64,000 bases of DNA from Dorea_A amylophila (lineage in GTDB: Bacteria > Bacillota > Clostridia > Lachnospirales > Lachnospiraceae), in the NCBI RefSeq assembly GCF_025567265.1, contig NZ_JAOQJW010000004.1, positions 62,001-126,000 of the forward strand, written 5' to 3'. Below are positions 16,030 through 24,052 of this stretch, in pieces (the first letter of the stretch is position 1; every line of letters begins with the position of its first letter). The notes below the pieces were generated by a model that was given only the letters and a program-made list of their open reading frames with translations, was not told the origin of the DNA and ran no database searches. The position numbers and the translations under genes are program-made.

Positions 16030-16100
16030 AGCGGGTGATGGGAATCGAACCCACGTATCCAGCTTGGAAGGCTGGTGTTCTACCATTGAACTACACCCGC
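16030..16100 (-). tRNA. tRNA-Gly (anticodon TCC)
   Basis: Acceptor GCGGGTG/CACCCGC, anticodon stem CCAGC/GCTGG with loop CTTCCAA (anticodon TCC), T loop TTCGATT, discriminator T; 71 nt. Confidence 0.95.
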
Positions 16101-16108
16101 ATGACGTA

Positions 16109-16183
16109 TCGGGGTGACAGGATTCGAACCTGCGACCTCCTGGTCCCAAACCAGGCGCTCTAGCCAAGCTGAGCCACACCCCG
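16109..16183 (-). tRNA. tRNA-Pro (anticodon TGG)
   Basis: Acceptor CGGGGTG/CACCCCG, anticodon stem CCTGG/CCAGG with loop TTTGGGA (anticodon TGG), T loop TTCGAAT, discriminator A; 75 nt. First tRNA of the run. Confidence 0.95.
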
Positions 16184-16233
16184 ATGGTGTTGTTTTGTAT
16201 CACTTTTTGTTACCGCTCCGTGACACAAGACAT

Positions 16234-16262
16234 ATTATATATGAGTGCCAACTAAATGTCAA
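16234..16262 (-). promoter_or_regulatory. Consensus promoter of the tRNA operon
   Basis: On the minus strand a perfect TTGACA (16257-16262) and a perfect TATAAT (16234-16239) are spaced by exactly 17 bases, about 50 bases before tRNA-Pro. This is the strongest sigma-A promoter in the window and fits a stable-RNA operon (Pro-Gly-Arg-His-Gln-Lys, then Leu). Confidence 0.9.
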
Positions 16263-16293
16263 CAACTTTTTTCATTTTTTTTATTTTTTCTTC

Positions 16294-16336
16294 AAGTAGT
16301 CCGGAAACCCTTGAAATACAAGGATTTTCCGGACTC
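16294..16336 (-). terminator. Terminator after yfcE-like gene
   Basis: AGTCCGGAAA pairs with TTTCCGGACT, and an inner CCTTG/CAAGG stem extends the hairpin. On the minus strand a T-rich tail follows within 15 bases. It closes the methyltransferase-rdgB-phosphoesterase operon. Confidence 0.8.
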
Positions 16337-16341
16337 TCCCT

Positions 16342-16827
16342 TTACGGATTCAGATATTCCTGTGTAATCTCCATTTTTCCGTTGTCGTCAATCTGCATGA
16401 GCATATAACTCGGCTTTCTCCCCTGTTGTCTTGGATAACAGAGGCTTCCCGGGTTCAACGTAATCAGATCTTTTTCTTTTTCATAAAACGGCCGGTGTGT
16501 ATGCCCATACATTGCAATGTCGGCACCACGCCCTCTTGCCTCCTGTTTCAGTCGTTCTTCTCCCATAGATACATAATATCCATGTCCGTGTGTAATAAAT
16601 ATATGATAGCCCCCGATCATGAACTCTTCCTCTCCCGGAAGACCGGAAAAAAAGTCATTATTTCCACGCACCATATGTACCGGACAGTCCGCAACTGCCG
16701 GAATATAATCCTCATCGCCTTCTACGTCGCCGAGATGTATCAACATATCCAGCGGCTGTTCTTTTTCTATCACACGGTCAAAATTTCTGTGTGCCCCATG
16801 CGTATCACTTATGATCAGTATCTTCAT
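16342..16827 (-). CDS. YfcE/MJ0936-family metallophosphoesterase
   Basis: A 161-residue calcineurin-like phosphodiesterase. Metal-binding motifs are in family order: SDTHGAHRNF (residues 7-16), HLGDVEGD, VRGNNDFF, HGHGYYV and YGHTHRPF near residue 106. The usual activity of the family is hydrolysis of phosphodiesters such as bis-pNPP; the natural substrate is unknown. It is the last gene of an operon with an rRNA methyltransferase and rdgB; the rdgB-yfcE pairing is common in Firmicutes. The start follows AGGAT by eight bases. Confidence 0.92.
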   Translation of the reverse strand: MKILIISDTHGAHRNFDRVIEKEQPLDMLIHLGDVEGDEDYIPAVADCPVHMVRGNNDFFSGLPGEEEFMIGGYHIFITHGHGYYVSMGEERLKQEARGRGADIAMYGHTHRPFYEKEKDLITLNPGSLCYPRQQGRKPSYMLMQIDDNGKMEITQEYLNP

Positions 16828-16883
16828 ATTCTCTTATCCTAACTATTCTTCTGTCTGCTTCTTTTGTCTGTTTCTTTTGAATT

Positions 16884-17495
16884 CTATCTCTGTTCCAGGA
16901 TTTTACGGATTTTTTTCAATCCTTCCCCTCTGTGACTCAGTTCGTTCTTCTTTTCCGGCGATAGTTCCGCACTGGTACATCCGCATTCCGGAAGAAAGAA
17001 GATCGGATCATAGCCGAATCCATTCTCTCCTGCAATCTTATGTCCAATAATTCCTTCCATCGTTCCTCTGACTACTTCACAGCAACCATCCGGCATAGCT
17101 GCTGCAATCGCACAGACGAATCTTGCTGTACGCTTTTCATCCGGCACACCGTCCAGACGGTCCAGAAGGGCCTGATTCTTAATATCATACGAAGTATCTT
17201 CTCCCATATATCTCGCAGAATAGATTCCCGGTTCTTTATTCAGATAATCAATCTCCAGGCCGGAATCATCTGCCAGAACGACTGCATGTGCATACTCCGG
17301 CATCTCATGTGCGATCTTTGCAATCTCTGTTGCTTTGATCATCGCATTTTCTTCAAATGTCATTCCATCCTCTATCACGTCTGCTTTGATTCCTGCTTCT
17401 TTCTGAGAAAGAATCTCCACTCCCAGATCACTTAAGATCGCACGAATCTCTGTCATCTTATGTTCATTGCCAGTTGCAAATATAATTTTATCCAT
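16884..17495 (-). CDS. rdgB: XTP/dITP diphosphatase (Ham1/RdgB)
   Basis: A 203-residue house-cleaning pyrophosphatase that hydrolyses dITP, ITP and XTP to monophosphates, keeping deaminated purines out of DNA and RNA. Motifs include FATGNEHKM (residues 6-14), FEENAMIKA, VLADDSGLEIDYL with the catalytic acidic pair, GEDTSYDIKNQ, and the C-terminal GFGYDPIFFLPE ... LSHRGEGL. The gene starts directly after the upstream methyltransferase stop and precedes the YfcE-like gene, indicating one transcript. Confidence 0.96.
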   Translation of the reverse strand: MDKIIFATGNEHKMTEIRAILSDLGVEILSQKEAGIKADVIEDGMTFEENAMIKATEIAKIAHEMPEYAHAVVLADDSGLEIDYLNKEPGIYSARYMGEDTSYDIKNQALLDRLDGVPDEKRTARFVCAIAAAMPDGCCEVVRGTMEGIIGHKIAGENGFGYDPIFFLPECGCTSAELSPEKKNELSHRGEGLKKIRKILEQR

Positions 17496-17496
17496 C

Positions 17497-18669
17497 TTAT
17501 TTCTTCTCCTGTCTGTCCGACGGACGTCCGGCCTTTGGCGGCTTTGGTCCTAAGAACTGGTAAAAATATGTCTTTAACATTCCGTTATAAATCTTACGGT
17601 TACGATCGGCTTTCCGTCCGAAATAGCGTTCTGCATCTTCATAAGATGTAATCATATACGCAGACCAGGAATCCAGATTCTTAAAGCTCTCTCCGAATGC
17701 CTTATATAATGCCGGCAGATCCTTCTTATCTTCCAGCCTTTCTCCATACGGCGGATTCGTAATGATGAATCCATATTTCTTTGGATGACTTAAATCTTTC
17801 ACATCTCTTTCCTGGAAATGGATCAGATGATCGACACCCGCCTCTCTCGCATTACGTCTCGCGATCTTGATCACAGATCCGTCTACATCATATCCCTGGA
17901 TATCAACTTCGATATCATCGTTAATCAGTTCATTCGCTTCATTTACCGTCTCATACCAGAGCTTCTTCGGGATCAAGTTCGTCCATTCTTCTGCCGTAAA
18001 GGAACGATTCATCCCCGGTGCGATATTCGCTGCGATCATTGCTGCTTCTATCGGAAATGTACCACTTCCGCAGAACGGATCTACCAGAATTCTGTCCTTA
18101 TGCCATGGAGTCAGCATGATCAGTGCTGCTGCCAGTGTCTCTGTGATCGGTGCTTTTCCTGATACTTCACGGTATCCTCTTTTATGCAGAGATACACCGG
18201 ATGTATCGATTCCAACCGTCACAACATCCTTTTTCAGGAAGACACGGACCGGATATGCTGCTCCGTCTTCCGCAAACCATTCTACCTGGTACTTCTGCTG
18301 CATTCTTCTTACCATCGCTTTTTTCATCACTGACTGGATATCCGACGGGCTGAATAATTTACTCTTTACAGATGCCGCTTTTGCAACCCAGAATTTTCCA
18401 TTTTCCGGGATATAATTTTCCCAGTCCAACGCTCTGGTATTCTCAAATAATTCTTCATAGCTTGTTGCTTTAAAGCTGCCTACTTTTAGAAGAACTCTCT
18501 CCGCTGTTCTGAGAAATATATTCGCACGGCAGATTGCCTCTGCGTCTCCCCAGAAACCGACCCTTCCGTCTTCTACTTCCGAGATATCATATCCCAGATC
18601 CAGTATCTCTCGTTTTAATACCGCTTCCAGCCCAAAATGACAGGGAGCGATCAATTCCATTTTTTTCAT
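17497..18669 (-). CDS. THUMP-domain class I SAM-dependent RNA methyltransferase (RlmL/YpsC-like)
   Basis: A 390-residue protein. A THUMP-type RNA-binding N terminus (residues 1-155, LIAPCHFGLEAVLKREI) is followed by a UPF0020/RlmK-L methyltransferase domain with the SAM loop DPFCGSGTFPIEAA (near residue 197) and catalytic NPPYGERL (near 307). The family modifies a guanosine (m2G) of 23S rRNA; B. subtilis YpsC is the closest named type. The start has GGAG six bases upstream. First gene of the operon with rdgB and yfcE. Confidence 0.93.
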   Translation of the reverse strand: MKKMELIAPCHFGLEAVLKREILDLGYDISEVEDGRVGFWGDAEAICRANIFLRTAERVLLKVGSFKATSYEELFENTRALDWENYIPENGKFWVAKAASVKSKLFSPSDIQSVMKKAMVRRMQQKYQVEWFAEDGAAYPVRVFLKKDVVTVGIDTSGVSLHKRGYREVSGKAPITETLAAALIMLTPWHKDRILVDPFCGSGTFPIEAAMIAANIAPGMNRSFTAEEWTNLIPKKLWYETVNEANELINDDIEVDIQGYDVDGSVIKIARRNAREAGVDHLIHFQERDVKDLSHPKKYGFIITNPPYGERLEDKKDLPALYKAFGESFKNLDSWSAYMITSYEDAERYFGRKADRNRKIYNGMLKTYFYQFLGPKPPKAGRPSDRQEKK

Positions 18670-18844
18670 TCAATTCTCCATTATCTGCTCTATTCATGCA
18701 GTACAACTGCATTCCATCTATTATTTTCTACTTACTTATCTTACTGATAACCGCCTCTCTTTGTCAACCCATTTCACATATAGAACCTCCCGGTTCTCCA
18801 CCCGGTCTCCTGTTTTTGGAAATTCGTTACACATACATGGTGGC

Positions 18845-18876
18845 AAAAAAGCAGGACGCACTTTCGTACATCCTGC
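18845..18876 (-). terminator. Terminator after the Asn-rich protein gene
   Basis: On the minus strand GCAGGATGTA pairs with TGCGTCCTGC (two G-U pairs) around loop CGAAAG, followed directly by T6. It lies 17 bases past the stop of the small gene at 18893. Confidence 0.85.
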
Positions 18877-18892
18877 CCGGAAACTCTTTTTT

Positions 18893-19114
18893 CTAGTAGC
18901 TGCTGTTCTCATTTCCATAATTGTATGAATTCTTATCTTTTGCATCTTTGTCATATGCATTTTTGTTGTTTGCATTCTTGTCTGTTACATTTCTGTCCGA
19001 TGCATTCTTTCCATATGCATTCTTGTTCGATGTGTTTCTGGATGCATTTCTGTTCGATGTGTTCTTGTCCGCCTCGTTATGACAGTTTTCTGATGAATTG
19101 TAATTTTTAGCCAT
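18893..19114 (-). CDS. Small Asn-rich repetitive protein, unknown function
   Basis: A 73-residue hydrophilic protein made almost entirely of a degenerate hexapeptide of the type x-K/R-N-A/T-x-x (NTSNRNAS, NTSNKNAY, KNASDRNVTDKNAN, DKDAKDKNSY). One cysteine is at residue 11 and the tail is tyrosine/serine rich. The DNA shows a matching tandem pattern of about 18 bases. A strong RBS (AGGAGG, seven bases from ATG) and a dedicated terminator argue that it is a real, well-expressed gene. I recognise no family; the low complexity suggests a disordered structural or spore/coat-like role, which is a guess. Confidence 0.75.
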   Translation of the reverse strand: MAKNYNSSENCHNEADKNTSNRNASRNTSNKNAYGKNASDRNVTDKNANNKNAYDKDAKDKNSYNYGNENSSY

Positions 19115-19299
19115 TTTGAATTCCTCCTAATCACTTTTTGTTACGTGATTAGTATGTCCTGACATTTTCCAATTATGCATCCCGGCACATATTAAGATTT
19201 TTTTAATATTTTTCTTGATTTTTATTTTTTACTATATTATACTGTTGGTGTAGAAAGGACACTTTCTACAACCCCTTATTAATTATTTATACTCCCCTC

Positions 19300-19330
19300 A
19301 AAAGACCGATGGCTCCCCCATCGGTCTTTT
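19300..19330. terminator. Terminator after the HAAS-domain gene
   Basis: AAAAGACCGATGG pairs with CCATCGGTCTTTT around a short C-rich loop. It lies directly downstream of the gene ending at 19344. Confidence 0.85.
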
Positions 19331-19343
19331 ACTTATTATCTAT

Positions 19344-19823
19344 TCACCTTCTCCTACCGTTAATCAGCTTAATAATCAGACACACGATCAGAAGCGGTAC
19401 GAATATCGGTGCAAGCAGACTGATAATTCCTCCGACCACCGCTGCAACCAATACAACAATTCCTATAATTCCAAGGATCAGAACCAGTTTCTTCCACCAG
19501 GTATCAAGTCCAAAGACGTGTGTGCCCCTGTACCCGGATTCGCTGCCATAGTCCTGTTCATAAGAATTCTCTCTTCGTCTTCCCGGCTCATAGCTGTCAT
19601 ATGATTCCTGTGTGTTTCCTTTCATTTCTTCCGAAGTAATAATATTCTTCGCAATTGCCCATGGATCCCCCAGTTCTTCGATCACATCAGACTCTCTGCG
19701 TCCTTTCCGCACTTCTTCCGTAATATAATCGTTGTAATAATTCACATTCTCCTGTATTACACTTCCCGAAAGGTCATTGACAAGTGCTTTTTTTAATTTA
19801 TCTAAAAATTCTCTTTTCGTCAT
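19344..19823 (-). CDS. HAAS-domain (DUF1700-like) membrane protein
   Basis: A 159-residue protein. Residues 1-65 (TKREFLDKLKKAL, YYNDYITEEVRKGRRESDVIEELGDPWAIAKNII) form the helical HAAS/DUF1700 signalling domain. A flexible polar linker rich in Y, E, S and G (70-100) follows, and the C terminus has two adjacent membrane helices (about 110-133 and 134-153). HAAS proteins are often paired with PadR regulators, but none is next to this one. Its role is probably membrane-linked regulation; no specific function is known. Confidence 0.83.
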   Translation of the reverse strand: MTKREFLDKLKKALVNDLSGSVIQENVNYYNDYITEEVRKGRRESDVIEELGDPWAIAKNIITSEEMKGNTQESYDSYEPGRRRENSYEQDYGSESGYRGTHVFGLDTWWKKLVLILGIIGIVVLVAAVVGGIISLLAPIFVPLLIVCLIIKLINGRRR

Positions 19824-19866
19824 GATTGCCCTCCTTGCAGGATTTTAACATACTTTGGTATTCAAA

Positions 19867-19920
19867 AACCCTGAACTTAGAATATCACAATCATGTGTCC
19901 ATTCCAAGTCCAGGGTTCTT
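19867..19920. terminator. Long-stem terminator between glnN and the HAAS gene
   Basis: AACCCTG-ACTT-GAAT pairs with ATTC-AAGT-CAGGGTT, with single-base bulges between the blocks. T-rich sequence follows on the plus side and an A/T-rich tract on the minus side. It probably ends glnN, which is read on the minus strand from the right. Confidence 0.65.
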
Positions 19921-19982
19921 AAATTTTTCTAATGTATTTCTAAAATATTTTCTTCGTCTAACAGATAATCTTCCATCTCTGA

Positions 19983-22094
19983 TTATACTTCAAAGATAAG
20001 ATCTCCATAAGAAGGCATTGGCCATGCTTCTTTGTCAACGATCATCTCCAGTGTGTCAACCGGAGTACGAAGTGCTTCCATTGCAGGTACAACATCGAAG
20101 TGGTAGAATCTTGCCTGATCTTCTCCCTCTTCCATAGCTGCTGCCTGATCTGTGACAACTTTCAATGCTTCCAGCGCTTTCTTAGACTCTGCTAATAATC
20201 CGGATACTTCTGTCAGAAGTTCTGCCTGAACAGATGCATCTGCGCCGGCTTCTTTTACTGCAACTACTGTATCTGCAAGTTCTTTCGTATATTTAATAAT
20301 TGCAGGAATAATCTGTTTGCTTGCCATATCGATCATAGTACGTGCTTCAATATTGATTGCCTTTGCATAGCTTTCAAATTTGATCTCTGCACGGGATTCC
20401 AGCTCAGCTTTTGTAAATACTTTGAATTTTTCAAACATATTGATAGCCTTGTCTGTAGTCAGGGCAGGTATTGCTTCTACCATAGATCTGATATTTGGAA
20501 GTCCACGTCTTTCAGCTTCCTCTACCCATGCATCTGAGTATCCATTACCGTCGAATACCACTCTCTGATGCTCTGTTGCATATTTCTTGATCAGGTCATG
20601 AACTGCTTCATCAAAGTTATCTGCTTTTTCAAGGACATCACAAGCCTCTGAGAATGCTTCTGCAACGATTGTATTCAGTACTACGTTTGGTCCTGAAATA
20701 GAATCACGGGAACCTACCATACGGAATTCGAATTTGTTGCCTGTGAATGCAAATGGTGATGTTCTGTTACGGTCTGTTGCATCTTTTGCAAGATCCGGAA
20801 GTGTATCAACTCCTGTCTGAAGCTTTCCGCCTTTCAGACTATGTGTAGCTTCGCCTGTGCTGATCAGCTGTTCCAGTACATCTTCTAACTGTTCTCCGAG
20901 GAATACAGAGATAATTGCCGGTGGTGCCTCGTTAGCTCCGAGTCTATGATCATTACCAGGATCTGCTGCAGATTCACGAAGAAGATCTGCGTGTCTGTCA
21001 ACTGCTTTCAGGATACAGGTAAGTACCAGTAAGAACTGAATATTTTCATGTGGTGTTTTGCCTGGCTCTAACAGGTTCTTTCCGTCGTCTGTTGTAAGAG
21101 ACCAGTTATCATGTTTACCGGAACCATTAACTCCTGCGAACGGTTTCTCATGGAGTAAACACTTCATACCATGCTGGCATGCAACTCTCTTCAGTGTCTG
21201 CATGATAATATGGTTGTGATCCAGCGCTACATTACACTCTGCATAGATTGGTGCAAGTTCATGCTGTGCAGGTGCAACTTCGTTATGCTGTGTCTTAGAT
21301 GTAACACCGACTTTCCAGAGTTCTTCATTGACATCTTTCATAAATCCTGCGATTCTCTGACGGATGGTTCCGAAATAATGATCATCTAACTCCTGCCCTT
21401 TTGGAGGCATTGCTCCGAACAGTGTACGTCCTGTATAGATCAGGTCTTTTCTCTGTAAGAATTTTTCAGCATCTACAAGGAAATATTCCTGCTCCGGTCC
21501 TACGGAAGGTGTTACTTTCTTAGATGTTGTATTTCCAAACAATCTTAACAGTCTCAGTGACTGCTCATTGATTGCCTGCATAGAACGAAGAAGTGGAGTC
21601 TTCTGGTCAAGTGCCTCTCCTTTGTATGAACAGAATGCTGTAGGGATGCAAAGTGTTGCTCCTGCTGCATCATGTCTTACAAATGCCGGTGATGTACAAT
21701 CCCATGCTGTATATCCTCTTGCTTCGAACGTTGCACGAAGTCCGCCTGATGGGAATGATGATGCATCCGGTTCTCCTTTGATCAGTTCTTTTCCCGAAAA
21801 ACTCATCAGTACTTTTCCATTCGGAAGAGGTGCTGAAATAAATGAATCATGTTTTTCAGCAGTTACACCTGTCAGAGGCTGGAACCAATGAGTATAGTGT
21901 GTAGCCCCCTTCTCAATTGCCCATTCTTTCATCTCATGTGCAATTACATCTGCTGTAGCAAGGTCTAATTCCTTACCTTCTTCAATTGTTTTCTTCAGAT
22001 CCTTATAGACTTTTTTCGGAAGACGTTCCTGCATTACAGTATCATTGAACACGTCTTCGCCAAATATCTTGGCTACATTAATTGCTTCACTCAT
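19983..22094 (-). CDS. glnN: Glutamine synthetase type III
   Basis: A 703-residue GSIII, the large glutamine synthetase of anaerobes, which makes glutamine from glutamate, ammonia and ATP as a dodecamer. The N terminus (KIFGEDVFNDTVMQERLPK, THYTHWFQPLTGVTAEKHDSF) and the catalytic region (VGPEQEYFLVD, NEVAPAQHELAPIYAECN, GVNGSGKHDNWSL, RLGANEAPPAI, GSRDSISGPN) are intact. The C-terminal ~150 residues are the helical GSIII extension. It is monocistronic, and the leader contains paired inverted repeats. Confidence 0.97.
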   Translation of the reverse strand: MSEAINVAKIFGEDVFNDTVMQERLPKKVYKDLKKTIEEGKELDLATADVIAHEMKEWAIEKGATHYTHWFQPLTGVTAEKHDSFISAPLPNGKVLMSFSGKELIKGEPDASSFPSGGLRATFEARGYTAWDCTSPAFVRHDAAGATLCIPTAFCSYKGEALDQKTPLLRSMQAINEQSLRLLRLFGNTTSKKVTPSVGPEQEYFLVDAEKFLQRKDLIYTGRTLFGAMPPKGQELDDHYFGTIRQRIAGFMKDVNEELWKVGVTSKTQHNEVAPAQHELAPIYAECNVALDHNHIIMQTLKRVACQHGMKCLLHEKPFAGVNGSGKHDNWSLTTDDGKNLLEPGKTPHENIQFLLVLTCILKAVDRHADLLRESAADPGNDHRLGANEAPPAIISVFLGEQLEDVLEQLISTGEATHSLKGGKLQTGVDTLPDLAKDATDRNRTSPFAFTGNKFEFRMVGSRDSISGPNVVLNTIVAEAFSEACDVLEKADNFDEAVHDLIKKYATEHQRVVFDGNGYSDAWVEEAERRGLPNIRSMVEAIPALTTDKAINMFEKFKVFTKAELESRAEIKFESYAKAINIEARTMIDMASKQIIPAIIKYTKELADTVVAVKEAGADASVQAELLTEVSGLLAESKKALEALKVVTDQAAAMEEGEDQARFYHFDVVPAMEALRTPVDTLEMIVDKEAWPMPSYGDLIFEV

Positions 22095-22137
22095 GTCTCT
22101 TCGTTTCCTTTCTCATTGTTATTTATAGTATAAGTTT

Positions 22138-22193
22138 CACACTATGGTATGCATATAATCTTCTTATACACTTTCTGTGCATACCATAGTATG
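22138..22193 (-). promoter_or_regulatory. Paired inverted repeats in the glnN leader
   Basis: CACACTATGGTATGCA (22138-22153) and TGCATACCATAGTATG (22178-22193) are near-perfect inverted copies 24 bases apart. Each copy is itself a palindrome of the type CATAC-N4-GTATG. This could be a pair of operators for a dimeric regulator, or a long hairpin in the leader RNA. No regulator gene lies nearby to choose between them. Confidence 0.55.
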
Positions 22194-22228
22194 AAAAAAG
22201 GCACTCCAACTTTCGTTGGAACGCCTTT
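22194..22228 (-). terminator. Terminator after fba
   Basis: On the minus strand AAAGGCGTTCCAAC pairs with GTTGGAGTGCCTTT around GAAA, followed by T6. It separates fba from the glnN promoter region. Confidence 0.85.
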
Positions 22229-22290
22229 GTTCTTCCTATGCCAGTTAGTATAACTCAACCAGTCAAAAAAGGCAAGTGAAAATTTACTGA

Positions 22291-23157
22291 TTATTCAGCT
22301 TTTCCTACTGAACCGAACAATTCCATCTTCTCTTTAACTGTTGCCTGGATAGCTTCAGCACCTGGTTTCAGGAGTTTACGAGGATCGTATCCTTTTCCTT
22401 CCAGATCTTTTCCTGCTTCAATATATTTACGTGTAGCATCAGCAAATGACAGCTGGCACTCTGTGTTTACGTTGATCTTTGCAACACCGAGACTGATTGC
22501 TTTCTTGATCATATCTTCCGGAATTCCTGTACCTCCGTGAAGAACTAATGGCATATCGCCAGTCAGTTTCTGGATAGCATCCAGAGTCTCAAAGCTTAAT
22601 CCTTCCCAGTTTGCAGGATATTTTCCGTGGATATTACCGATACCTGCTGCAAGCATATCAACACCAAGGTCAGCAATCATCTTACATTCATTAGGATCAG
22701 CACATTCACCTTTACCGATAACTCCGTCTTCTTCTCCACCGATAGATCCTACTTCAGCTTCGATAGACATTCCTTTTTCTCTGCAAATAGCAATCAGTTC
22801 TTTTGTCTTTGCCACATTCTCTTCGATTGGATATTTAGATCCATCGAACATGATTGAAGAGAATCCTGCATCGATACATTTTTTACATCCTTCGTATGTT
22901 CCGTGGTCAAGGTGTAATGCAACCGGAACTGTGATGTTAAGTTCTTCCATCATAGCTTTAACCATAGCTGCTACAGTCTTGAATCCGGTCATGTATTTTC
23001 CGGCACCCTCAGATACACCTAAGATAACTGGTGACTTTAACTCTTCTGCTGTAAGAAGAATAGATTTTGTCCACTCTAAGTTATTGATGTTAAACTGTCC
23101 TACTGCGTAGTGACCTGCTACTGCCTTATCGAGCATTTCTTTTGCTGATACTAACAT
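22291..23157 (-). CDS. fba: Class II fructose-bisphosphate aldolase
   Basis: A 288-residue zinc-dependent aldolase that splits fructose 1,6-bisphosphate in glycolysis. Motifs: FNINNLEW near residue 22, HLDHGTYEGCKKCIDAGFSSIMFDGS with zinc/catalytic residues (83-108), EAEVGSIGGEEDG, GNIHGKYP, LVLHGGTGIPE and KINVNTECQ. The length is normal. It is a single gene with its own terminator; the start ATG at 23157 has an AGGAGG-type RBS. Confidence 0.96.
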   Translation of the reverse strand: MLVSAKEMLDKAVAGHYAVGQFNINNLEWTKSILLTAEELKSPVILGVSEGAGKYMTGFKTVAAMVKAMMEELNITVPVALHLDHGTYEGCKKCIDAGFSSIMFDGSKYPIEENVAKTKELIAICREKGMSIEAEVGSIGGEEDGVIGKGECADPNECKMIADLGVDMLAAGIGNIHGKYPANWEGLSFETLDAIQKLTGDMPLVLHGGTGIPEDMIKKAISLGVAKINVNTECQLSFADATRKYIEAGKDLEGKGYDPRKLLKPGAEAIQATVKEKMELFGSVGKAE

Positions 23158-23242
23158 ATGTTATTCCTCCAATTCTTACTGCCATAAGCATCTCTGTTTC
23201 TTTATGACAAATTTGTTTCACTTGCATTATATATCATAACTT

Positions 23243-24052
23243 CTAAAAAGACAAGGAACTTATCCTTGCAATTATGAAAACACTAATATATATCAAAATC
23301 GCAAGGTATCCCACCCTGTCTTCTTTTTTATATACCAATGGATACATTCTTGAAGTTTTTCCGCTTCCTGTATACCCCCGGGCTTCCATTGCCATTGCCA
23401 GATCCGATGACCTTCGTACCGTCAGCAGAAACAATGGAAGCAATAACGTCATGACACCTTTACATTTTTCCAGTATATTGCCATCTTCAAATTTTGCGCC
23501 TCTGGCTGCCTGTGCATCCATCAAAACATTTAATTCTTCTAACATGATGGGAATGAATCTGAACGCTATCATCACAATGACCGCCATTTCATGCACAGGA
23601 ATCCCTGTTTTTTCCAATCCGGAAAACGCTTTTTCCAAACCATCCGCAAGTTCTTTCGGAGTTGAAGTATAAGAAAGGAGAGATGCACCCGAAATCATCA
23701 GGGCAATCCTTGCTGTCATCTGTACTGCCTTTAATATTCCTTGTTTTGTTATCGTAAATATCCAGACCTGTATAAGCGGATCGCCCGGCGTGTACAACAT
23801 ACGGAATAGGAACGTAAAGCAGAGCAAAAGCAGAATTCCCCGCAATCCTTTCAACAAATATCCAAATGGAACTCCCGCGGCCTTATAAAGGACAAGCATT
23901 ACTATCAGACATCCGATATACCAGCAGACATTTTTCACAAGGAACAGCGAAATAATATATACCAGAACTCCCATCAATTTTGTTCTCGGATCCATCCGGT
24001 GAATCACAGATTCCGAATCATAATATCTTCCAATCGTAATATCCCGAATCAT
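23243..24052 (-). CDS. ecfT: ECF transporter T component
   Basis: A 269-residue transmembrane coupling protein of an energy-coupling factor importer. It begins MIRDITIGRYYDSESVIHRMDPRTKLMGVL, the usual EcfT start. Several membrane helices are followed by the coupling-helix motifs, including AAQAARGAKFED (AxRARG-like, about residues 180-190) and LAMAMEARGYTG near the C terminus. It joins the two ATPases to an S component. The start overlaps ecfA2 by four bases. Last gene of the five-gene cluster. Confidence 0.93.
   Translation of the reverse strand: MIRDITIGRYYDSESVIHRMDPRTKLMGVLVYIISLFLVKNVCWYIGCLIVMLVLYKAAGVPFGYLLKGLRGILLLLCFTFLFRMLYTPGDPLIQVWIFTITKQGILKAVQMTARIALMISGASLLSYTSTPKELADGLEKAFSGLEKTGIPVHEMAVIVMIAFRFIPIMLEELNVLMDAQAARGAKFEDGNILEKCKGVMTLLLPLFLLTVRRSSDLAMAMEARGYTGSGKTSRMYPLVYKKEDRVGYLAILIYISVFIIARISSLSF

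Noticed and set aside
15478..16183. Protein frames across the tRNA cluster
   Set aside because: All overlap complete tRNA cloverleaf sequences and have no RBS.
18893..19114. Possible CRISPR array, from short period and repeated blocks
   Set aside because: The ~18-base period is within an open reading frame with degenerate hexapeptides; there are no unique spacers of about 30 bases.
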